From: Isoetes taiwanensis
Taxonomy: Eukaryota > Streptophyta > Lycopodiopsida > Isoetales > Isoetaceae
NCBI GenBank assembly: GCA_021234155.1
Contig: JAJEKV010000141.1
Location: 1,308,356 to 1,372,355 of the forward strand
Reading direction: 5' to 3'
DNA: 64,000 bases
The translations under genes and the position numbers were made by a program. How positions within the stretch are numbered: position 1 is the first letter of the stretch; each line of letters begins with the position of its first letter. Below are positions 55,537 through 64,000 of the stretch, one piece after another. The notes under the pieces were generated by a model. That model did not search any database and was not told the origin of the DNA. It saw only the letters and a list, made by a program, of their open reading frames with translations.

Positions 55537-56656
55537 TTTTTGGGCCCGAAAGAAGCAAACATAGATAAATTGTGAGGTAAACAAGAAAATAAAAATCAAA
55601 ATAAAATAAAAGTACAAAATGAATGATGTGTTATTGCAAAGCATATATTTTAAATTGCATAATTTATAGGCTCCAAATTTAGACTTTGAGCCCGAGACTC
55701 CAAATACCCTACTTTGATTAATGAAGGTACTAAAAATCCTGCTAATCAATGCTTTTTAAGATGTTTGGAGAAGATATGGTAGACAAAGCGGTGTCAAAAG
55801 CAGTGGATCATTTGGCTGGAGGACATATCCTTTACCAATACTATGTATCTAAGAACATAACATCAGATCCCTGATACATTTGAACTTTGAACTTTTCAAC
55901 ATTTGAAATGTCAACAATGTGTTTCTAAAAACACAGTGAATAGAGTAACTCATGGAATAGCACATCTTTCTTTATGGAATAAGCAACACTTGTATCTGAG
56001 CTCAGGCATTCCGGCAACACCACGGAAGTTGGGTCGCCAATTTTTTGTTGAGAGTAAATCTGGTGATGCCATGTGGCATCCTTTTTATTTCGGAATGGAA
56101 GTTGGGCCCCCACATTCCGGCAACAACAAATTTTTGCAGGTTAGCAGTCATTCCCTGCATTGGGAAAACTTTAAAACCTTCTTAGGAAAATTTCCTGCAA
56201 GTCGTAGAACCATTTAGAATTTACAAGATATAGTCGGAAGCTCCCTGCTATTAATACCTCAAGCCGGAAATAATACATTTTCAAAATCTCAATCAAATTA
56301 ACAAATTTCAAATAAAAGGCATAATTTTCAAATTGATTGTAAAATCATCCTTTCCTCCTCGACCCCCTGAGTTTAAAAACAAGTATAATGATATTGAACC
56401 AGCTGGTTGCAGTAATGAATGACAAGTTGCAGGTGATGGCAGATACATGCCACAAAAATTCTTCTTTTCAAAACTTCCAAAACCTCCAAATATGCAAAAT
56501 TTCATGTGCATAAAATTATTTACCGTAATACATAGCCGCTGATGATATTAAGGTGTCTTGCAACTTAAGAGCAATTCTGCAACCAACTTCCCTTTAGCCC
56601 ATTTCCTTTCAAGAATTCAACAGGCCACATATAAAACTCATTCCCTTATATCTCCT
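55537..56656. other. No recognised gene
   Basis: AT-rich. A + frame at 55903-56217 (104 codons) contains a repeated Pro/Gly phrase (CATTCCGGCAACA twice), but no domain is known. Confidence 0.35.
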
Positions 56657-57666
56657 ATCCCATCGATCCGAGACATCGGATCGCCATTCTAGAATGGGAC
56701 GAGCATGCATGTTTTGCATGCATGCGGGCGGCGCATGCCCGTTCTGGTTGGGAGTTCGCTATTTTAGGCGCGTTTCTGCATCAACGTCTCATCGGCGCTT
56801 TCTCTTCTCTCTCAGCAGTACCTTTTTCTCTTTGAATTGTTTTCCAGGCAGGGGAGGGGCTTCTTCCTGCTTGGTTTGGCCAATTTGGCGTTTCTTTCAT
56901 GCTGTCCTTTTCCGGCCTTTAGCCTTCGTCCTGTGACCTTCGTCATCGATCCTAGTTTGTAAGGAAGTCCTTTGGTATTCGGGCGGTTTGTTGGTTTCAT
57001 GCGAGTCCCATTCTAGAATCCCATCGATCCGAGACATCGGATCGCCATTCTAGAATGGGACGAGCATGCATGTTGAGCATGCATGCGGGCGGCGCATGCC
57101 CGTTCTGGTTGGGAGTTCGCTATTTTAGGCACGTTTACTGATCAACATCTCATCGGCGCTTTCTCTCTTCTCTCACCAGTACCTTTTTCTCTTTGAACCC
57201 ACCCTCCCCCCCTTCTTTGTTTATTATATTTGTCGCGCGGCACGGCAGAATCAGCCCCCTCCACTCGGGAGGTTTGTTTTGTTTTGTTTTTGGTGTTAGT
57301 GATGTGCGTGTACGGGTTGGCGAAGCCGCATCTGTTTCGGGACCGGGTTTTGGGAGCGATTTTCTCGCCTTTGCTTTTGTCTAAGCCCTTGCCAAGGTTT
57401 ATCACTAGGGTTTTTCCTCGAAAACCCGAAAGGGCGGGGTTTTTTAATCCCGGTGATAAGCTTTCGGCATGTACACCAACTAAACATCTGTTAGCATTGT
57501 ATTTTTGGGGTCCAAATGATATAATTGGATTTTCCCTTTATTTTTCGTGGGTAGTCCGCATGTGTGCGGCTACCCACTATCCACCATTGTAGAAAATCTG
57601 CTGAGATGAATGAGAAGCCTATCTATCGGGCGGTTTGTTGGTTTCATGCGAGTCCCATTCTAGAAT
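56657..57666 (+). mobile_element. Two-unit cassette element, copy B
   Basis: Same order as the copy at 44.4 kb: spacer, short unit (56686-57019, 334 bp), spacer, long unit (57047-57666, 620 bp). The termini ATTCTAGAATGGGAC / GTCCCATTCTAGAAT are kept in both units. The long unit again has CCTCGAAAACCCGAAAGGGC followed by GGGGTTTTTTAATCCCGG within an outer TTATCAC/GTGATAA stem. Flanking sequence differs from copy A, so the whole two-unit block is what was copied. Confidence 0.8.
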
Positions 57667-58560
57667 AAATCTACAGTGGAACCTAGCATTCAGATCCAAC
57701 TGAGTTGCTACATATACTCCAAGCATTATCATCTAAGAGAAAAATCCTAAATGAATTCTTGTGAATTTATTTGAGATAATTCATATTCGTTGTATACTGA
57801 CCATGAAACAAGCAGTAACCAAATTCATTGCTCTCCCAATTTTGGACTGCGTGTCTCCTCACTGCTCCTCGAAGCTAAAAAATAAGTGAAACAATGAGTT
57901 ACTATAATCTTTGAGATAATAAGACAAACCTAAGAAACATTTTGATCTTAACATGGGAGTTGCGGCTGACATATCTTTCTCAAGCCAGTCCCAGATTGTG
58001 CCAGGCATGAGTCCGACCACTATAAAGAAGAACTAAATAAATTCACATAATGCAAGGCGAGCATATAAGCCGGAATGGAAGAATTATCCTCTCGGCCAAT
58101 TTTTGCTGCAAGAATCAAGTAGGGTACCACTTTCGGCCCTGATCTTGCTGGGCGGGAAGGATCCGGAAAGAGCATAAATTAGGGCAGGAGGGATTCTGGA
58201 CTTCCGCCAGGTAAGACGGATTTTGGTCCAGGCTGGACGGCAACAATACAGTCTCCCGGGGAATTTCCCCAATGTATTCCCTTATTTTTCCTTAACAACC
58301 AAAAGAAGACCAAAAGATCTGACATAAATTCGGTTTATCAAGAGGACTGAAGTTGAATAGCCCAAACAGAGGTCTGTCTTGCATAAATGAAACGGAAAAG
58401 TCTCCTTTCATTTTGCTCCCCTGCTTTTCCCTGTTCTTCGTCTTATTTCGAATCAATCCACCGGAGTTAGCAGCCTTTGACCGATCTTGTCTGAAACATG
58501 AACTCAGAATTAGAAATGCTATCCTGGCATGCATGAATAATAATTTATACAACTCACTTG
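57667..58560. other. No recognised gene
   Basis: Mixed AT-rich sequence. Frames at 58084-58552 on the minus strand and 58353-58661 on + overlap and show no domain. Confidence 0.35.
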
Positions 58561-58900
58561 TCCACTGCCTCCAAATACTGTCTACTTCGTCCCATTTGCA
58601 AGCAAACAGGCCGTTTCTTTGCTCTTCTCGAGCATGCTCCAGTTCAAAAACTCCCTGTTAATGCAAAAAAATCCACAGTTTTTTCCTGCCTCCAAATACT
58701 TTCTACTTCGTCCAATTTGCAAGCAAACAGGCCGTTTCTTTGCTCTTCTCGAGCATGCTTCAGTTCTTCCCCTCCATAACTACAAGTTTTCCTTAAAAAT
58801 GGTCTTCTTTTTCATTTTTTCTTCTCTAAGCCGGCTGCACAACAGTCCCCTGTTCCTGCGTACAAAAACTCACTGTTAATGCAAAAAAATCCTCAGTTTT
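58561..58900. repeat. Tandem duplication, period about 120 bp
   Basis: CTGCCTCCAAATACT and CTACTTCGTCC, with AATTTGCAAGCAAACAGGCC and TCTCGAGCATGCT, occur at 58564 and again at 58684. A third partial unit (CTGTTAATGCAAAAAAATCC) lies at about 58874. Confidence 0.85.
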
Positions 58901-59141
58901 TTTCCATTTCTTGCAATCCATAGACCAAACCCTAATCTACACAACACTAAAAAGAACCCTAAAAATAATGGGAGGATATTCACAACCAGCACAAAAAGCC
59001 CCCCACCACAAAGTTTGCCCCCTTTTCTAAAATCAATGGCTAACAAAAGGTTGCACTCTAGAAATACTCTTTAGTACGCCTGGATGAATACGGCCACCAA
59101 ATCATATGAAAACTTTAGAGAAAACAATACAAGAACATAAA
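58901..59141. other. No recognised gene
   Basis: AT-rich non-coding spacer before the third MITE. A GGTTGCACTCTAGAAATACT-like phrase here resembles GGGCGCACTCTAGAAGTACT at 61444, with similar following sequence, so the two places share an old repeat. Confidence 0.4.
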
Positions 59142-59527
59142 AAACACAAACCATTACATTACACGCATTAAAATTAAATTCCCCCTTAAACCCCCTTTTG
59201 TTTGGGTGCATATTCACACGGGGGGTGACTCGGGCAACGAGAGCTGTTGGATAGGCATATTCACCCCTTATTCCTTAATCTACACCGTACACAAAATTCC
59301 TCGTTTGTGGGGTATGGATGTATAGAAATTATGATACTGTATAACAAGATTTGCAAAATACTATAAGATTTCAGGCAATATACTATATGGTGTTGATTTT
59401 GTACATGCAATACATAATTAAAAGGGCTCTCGCTGTCCCTCGTCACCCCCGTGTGAATATGCACCCAAACAAAAGGGGGTTTAAGGGGGAATTTAATTTT
59501 AATGCGTGTAATGTAATGGTTTGTGTT
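59142..59527 (+). mobile_element. Long-TIR MITE, copy 3
   Basis: The arms run from AACACAAACCATTACATTAC through AAACCCCCTTTTGTTTGGGT and CACACGGGGGGTGAC, with exact complement at the right ending GTAATGGTTTGTGTT. The outer AACAACCAAC part present in copies 1 and 2 is absent, so this copy is shorter. The core is closely similar to copy 2. Confidence 0.85.
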
Positions 59528-60884
59528 ATAGGTTAAAAATTTTTTTTACCCCTTCGGGGCAATGAAAATTGTCTAGGATTGTTGTGTACATCGCTATAGG
59601 TTCTTGTGCCTAAGACAGTGTAGTCCTACAGACTATATCTCTAAAAGAGTGGTTTCCAACTGAAGAGCAAACAAATCATGTGAAACCTAAATATTTCAGT
59701 CTAAATATTTTGAAAGGGAATAAAAGCATGCCTCAACCATACGCACAACTAATACAAGGCTTGCATTAAGAAGTCAAATTTTGCAAAATGGATGTAGACC
59801 AAGCTAACAGATAATACACATAATAAATATGTAGGAAAATCTTAGTTGAAGAAACATGTCCAGAAATAGGTATGCATACAAATGGCATGCATACAAATTG
59901 CAGGCGGAAGCTTCTGATTCATAAGTGAAACCAATCTGCAGCTATTAGGTCTTCTTTAACAATCTAATAACAACTGATGTGTGGCATCTATTTAAGATGT
60001 TGGCAACTCAACACATTATGAAATCTCGGTGACAAAGTGAGCTTGGGACAATTTTTTTCGTCATCCTAAATCATGCATGTGTCGGTGGCATTAAGCCATT
60101 GATCTGCAATTCATTAAAGACCTTTGTGCCATGGCCTTGTAGGACGTAATTAGCTGTGTTTATCATAGTAGATAATAGATGTACGCTGAATAAAATACGT
60201 GCTTCAAAAACGGTAAAAAGAACAAATATGGCTTAGGACATTTGCAAGCCTTCCATCTGTTGTGCTTTTGAAAGAGAAAGGCTCTAAAGCACTCTTTATT
60301 CTTCATATTATCTCTTACCTGCATTGTTATTTCTATTCTCACAGTATTGCACCAGGCTGACATTGCACTAAGATTTAGATCTGTATAAATCTCCCAACAC
60401 ATTTAGCACAACCAAGTCCAAATGAAGTAAAATTATGCATGCTGCTATGAGCAGAAAAACCCCAGCAGCAACTATTCCAATAGTTTTGAGGCTGTGGCAA
60501 GGGATGAACAAAATGATCATTTTATGTCAGATTATGTCAATAAATAAAAGAAAAGAAAGAAATAGTATCTTGCCTGATTTTGGAACCCGAGAGCTTCCAG
60601 AGGAAGAAGCAGAAAGGGGGGAGGGGCTGAGGAAAAATCCTGACCATATCCTTCTGCCATATCGCAGGTATAAGACTTCAGATGCTTTTTAAATTATGTT
60701 TTCCACAACCAACTTGCACTCCCGGCTTCAGCTTTGTTTGCCTGATACCCGTTGAATGCAAGGCTCAAGAATGTCTGCCAAATAATTCCTTGCATAGTTG
60801 AGAGGCTGCTCCAAGTCTTCACGAACCGAGGAAGAGATTCCTTTGTCGCGATACTGAATTTTGGCAAAAGATCGCCCCGCCAAA
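59528..60884. other. No recognised gene
   Basis: Directly after the MITE, TTTTTTTTACCCCTTCGGGG resembles the GGGCCCGAA edges seen at copies 1 and 2. The remainder is AT-rich with no domains. The 85-codon + frame at 60435-60692 is not recognised. Confidence 0.35.
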
Positions 60885-61222
60885 ATCAAAGACCCCACTG
60901 AAATGCGAAGCACGGAAACAAGACGAAATATGAGATATGGAAAATGCCTTGTTGGAATCGCTTGCAGAAATCGACCCTTGCAGAGGAATCGTAGGCAAAA
61001 GATTTGCTCAAGAATCTCATACTTTTTTGCAGAAACCATCCAAGACTTGGTTCTTCTACTGGCTATGGCGGCCCCTTTCTGGAACAATAGGGCCTTATAA
61101 TCTGAATATAGACCCAAATCAAAAGACCCGGCCGGAAATGCAAAAGCCGGAAATAAGACGAAATATGAGATATGGAAATCGACCCCCGCGGAAGAATCAT
61201 AGGCAAAGGATTTGCTCAATTT
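60885..61222. repeat. Imperfect duplication, period about 220 bp
   Basis: Two segments (60885-61014 and 61110-61222) share ATCAAAGACC-like, AAATGCxAAxxCxGGAAA, AAGACGAAATATGAGATATG and ATCGTAGGCAAAAGATTTGC-like blocks. The frames through them on both strands have no domain. Confidence 0.7.
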
Positions 61223-61574
61223 TGCAAAGATCGCCCCCGCCTTTATGCTTCAGTAACCGGGAAATACCTAAATGGCTTCACTAACCCTAAAGTAGCTTTA
61301 TTTCGAGCCCCCGCATGCACACCACTTCTAAATAAATCATAGAAATACAAAACAATGGGGATAAATTTTAAATAAACCATGGAAATAAAAATAAAACCCT
61401 GCTAAAAAGGGGGTAAACCATTGAAGATATGGATTTCAAGAAAAAAATACGGGGCGCACTCTAGAAGTACTGATTAGTATGCCTCGCAGAATACCGCCAT
61501 CAAATCATATAAAAACCATAGCAAAACCCGTACAAAAATACAAAAAAAACCCCCTGTTATTTTGCTACATATTC
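61223..61574. other. No recognised gene
   Basis: AT-rich non-coding sequence. Confidence 0.4.
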
Positions 61575-61858
61575 TGTAAATTAAAGGTATGATGGTTGCT
61601 ACTAAAATATAAAATTGCTTTCAAAATTTATTTTCACTTTGATTTATTTAGAATTATATTTTCATCAAAAATAAAATCTGTATAATTAAAAGGTTATTCT
61701 TTTAAAATATTTAAAGAAAGTTTTAGATTTAGAATAATTAAAATGACTATGCTTATGTTTAAAAAACTTGTATAATTTATTATTGATTAAGTTTCAATAT
61801 ATTTTCTTTCATTAATAATAAATTATTCAAGTTATTACTAAAACATTAACTTTAAGAG
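61575..61858 (+). repeat. AT-rich direct repeat, left copy
   Basis: About 285 bases sharing long identical blocks with 62640-62935, such as TTCAAAATTTATTTTC, GATTTATTTAGAATTATATT and AAGTTTCAATATATTTTCTT. It could be a long terminal repeat or a satellite-like repeat. No TG...CA ends or PBS were found. Confidence 0.75.
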
Positions 61859-61958
61859 GAGGAAGAGGAGGACGAACTCCGCCTCAGGAATTTGACATAT
61901 CCGCAAACAATTTTTACAAATTCAAGCACTGGCTGCACGCCCATAGGGAAAAAAAAAG

Positions 61959-62380
61959 ATGGATAGAGGCAAGGGGGTCGTCGATTCACAATCGGTCGAT
62001 GAACCAGTAACAAGAAAGCGATCGAGATCTGGAGTTCCTGGAAACCTTACAGTCCCATGGAATCCAGAGCTTGAAGAAGCAGGACCATGGTGCATCTGCG
62101 AGCAGGATTGTTTGTGTTTGGAAAGGGGACTTTCATCATGCATCAACTCAGGAGAGTTCATTGTCTTTTTTGTGATAGAATTCATCATTCCAAATCGATG
62201 AAAGATGCAGGGTACAACCCCCATTTGCTGGAAGTAATGGGAGTTATGGCTGACGAGAACGATACAGTAAAGAAGCAAGACAGAGAAAGAGTGATGCAGT
62301 GTTTCAGTTGGCTACAAATGAATGCGACAATTCAGAAGTCGACATGCTATCAACATGAGCTACTGGTCGGAGATTTTTGA
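61959..62380 (+). CDS. Unknown ORF pair between direct repeats
   Basis: Not recognised. The first frame starts at ATG 61959 (MDRGKGVVDSQSVDEPVTRK), is basic, then reads WNPELEEAGPWCICEQDC and stops at 62201. The overlapping second frame (to 62380) carries HCLFCDRIHHSKSMKDAGYN with a C-x2-C-x3-HH pattern and a helical acidic segment (MADENDTVKKQDRERVMQCF). Joined by a frameshift around 62.1-62.2 kb, this would be a protein of about 140 residues with a possible small zinc-binding site. It may be a captured gene fragment. Confidence 0.3.
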
Positions 62381-62519
62381 AAAGTTTTTGTATTTTGCTA
62401 TGAAAAAAATCCAACAGATTATATTTGCTCATGGCGAGAAATGTCGAGAAGAAAAAGAAGATAGGGGAATCATCTACAGGTAAGAAATCATCCAAGTTTT
62501 TTTTAATATGTCATCATGG

Positions 62520-62940
62520 TATATGTAACAAAAGTTAGACTTATTCAAATCTAATAGATATACTTCAACGATGCCATGGTATGATTAACAGTATTTTTAA
62601 CTCTTATTGATTTTAATCATTGTTGTTTATCTTTAGATTCAAATTATGATAGTTGCTAAAGTATAAAATTTCTTTCAAAATTTATTTTCGTTTTGATTTA
62701 TTTAGAATTATATTTTCATCTAAAATCAACTCTGTATAATTGAAAGGTTATTTTTTCAAAATATTTAAATAAAGTTTTAGATTTATAATTATTTAAATGA
62801 TTATGCTTATGTTTAAAAAAATTGTATAATTTATTATTGACTAAGTTTCAATATATTTTCTTTCATTAATAATAATAAATTATTCAATAGTTATTACTAA
62901 AATATTAACTTTATAATTTAATTGATTTCACCCTAAGACT
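62520..62940 (+). repeat. AT-rich direct repeat, right copy, with second repeated block
   Basis: The first part (62520-62630) repeats 54960-55040 (TATTCAAATCTAATAGATATACTTCAA, in shorter blocks such as ATGGTATGATTAACAG). The second part repeats 61575-61858. Confidence 0.75.
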
Positions 62941-63703
62941 TTTCTTGAAGGTATTTTTAAAAGTATAAAAGTTTGTGAAAAATTCTCATAATAGCTTTAA
63001 GTCAATCACTTATCGAACCATCAAATTTCATCTACAAATTATCAGGATTGCCAAACTTTAAATTTATTAAACCACTGAAAATTGAAATTTTATATTTTTG
63101 AAATGTCAAATTCTGCATAGATTCAAGTGAAAATTAGTTTGAAAAGTAATTTTATGCTTTGATAACAATTAATGTCTTAATTTAAAGATAAACTTATATA
63201 ATTAAAACTCATAAAAATTATAACAATCAGGAAGAGTTAAATATAATATATATATTCTTATAATGGAGTCCTTGAAGTGTTATCTATTAAATCTAAATAA
63301 GTCCATGTTTTATTGAATGTGCCATAGCCTTGATGTTTTTGCCTATGTTAGAATCATGTCTGTTGTTTTGCTGGAGACCGATTTTTGCAGCATGTAGATA
63401 CCATATTTAGTTAAAGAAGATGTGTGCAAAAATTTAATAGATCCGTTTTAATCTGCTTCATTTCTTGGAGTAACATTCAGCTAGGGTTAGCAACACGAGG
63501 CTTTTCGCTGTAACTTTTATACAGGTAATATTACATCGCATTTAATTTCTGGTAAAAATATTGCAGAGGCACATAGGCCTATTCTAAAATATACCACTAA
63601 TAATAGTATTTTTAACGTCAATATCCAAAGAAGTTAATATCCTCTATAGCATATTATAAACATTGACTTCTTAGAACTCTTGTGTAATGTCTTCGCATGC
63701 CTC
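62941..63703. other. No recognised gene
   Basis: Very AT-rich non-coding sequence. Confidence 0.4.
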
Positions 63704-63829
63704 ATAAAATTTTAACTTTAAGAAAGATAAAAACTTACTATAAACATAAAATTTTAACTTTAAGAAAGATAAAAACTTACTATAAACATAAAATTTTAAC
63801 TTTAAGAAAGATAAAAACTTACTATAAAA
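63704..63829. repeat. Three perfect 42-bp tandem units
   Basis: ATAAAATTTTAACTTTAAGA is the first half of a 42-bp unit present three times without change except at the very end. The frame across it is an artefact. Confidence 0.95.
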
Positions 63830-64000
63830 ATGAAACTCATATGATTTGAAAACATGAAGAAGCTTTAGGGAACACGGGTTATACCTATATGCTACAAACA
63901 CTGCATGAAGACCTCCCTGTCGCGCAGCAAAGTACACCGCGATACCGTGTTTGAGCTCTCATTTCTCTTGGTAGGATCTACACTCCTTTCTATTACGAGC
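63830..64000. other. Window edge
   Basis: No feature recognised. Confidence 0.4.

Noticed and set aside
63704-63829. CRISPR-like array
   Set aside because: The 42-bp units are directly adjacent without spacers, in a plant nuclear context.

Overview
This window reads as nuclear DNA of a land plant. Two observations support that: a fragment of plant-type mitochondrial rrn18 lies against a fragment of the plastid trnI-GAU intron, and the host-like genes (a SANT/Myb-domain protein with a clean GT-AG intron, an extensin-like cell-wall protein, a copy of NAD-isocitrate dehydrogenase) are of plant type. The DNA is AT-rich, and most of what can be recognised is transposon debris of nearly every plant class. 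I cannot name the species. A DIRS-like reverse transcriptase fragment, if that reading is right, would fit a non-flowering lineage better than an angiosperm (inference). No intact tRNA or rRNA gene, CRISPR array or bacterial-type operon is visible.

Layout. 0-10 kb: an unknown minus-strand coding remnant, a retroelement gag plus RT fragment, the organelle-derived segment (5.44-6.06 kb), a copia LTR with gag-protease placed exactly at its edge, then a minus-strand gypsy integrase. 10-18 kb: a LINE (ORF1 plus endonuclease), Helitron Rep and PIF1-helicase remnants, and a PIF/Harbinger transposase remnant. 18.1-19.4 kb: a non-autonomous hAT-like element with a perfect 8-bp target duplication. 19.4-21.5 kb: a degenerate LINE RT with its 3' end. 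23.9-31.8 kb: a large MULE with a SWIM-type transposase on + and a convergent, well-preserved Ulp1-protease gene on -, bounded by TIRs full of CTAGGTTTCC repeats.

32.6-35.3 kb is the only host-gene island: a two-exon SANT gene (-) diverging from an extensin-like gene (+) that carries a frameshift. 36.9-37.7 kb holds an intronless, disrupted copy of the NAD-isocitrate dehydrogenase regulatory subunit. From 38 kb to the end are repeats: three copies of a long-inverted-repeat MITE, a LINE C-terminus with a (CT)n tail, two copies of an unusual two-unit cassette (44.4 and 56.7 kb), a 907-bp tandem duplication, a nest of LINE in LINE in copia (49.4-53.0 kb), and an AT-rich direct-repeat pair around a small ORF pair (61.6-62.9 kb).

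The genes do not form a pathway. The window is best read as a history of nested insertions around two host genes. The strongest candidates for something not described before are the two-unit cassette, a stem-loop it shares with the LINE 3' ends, and the use of different pyrimidine-rich microsatellites as LINE tails.
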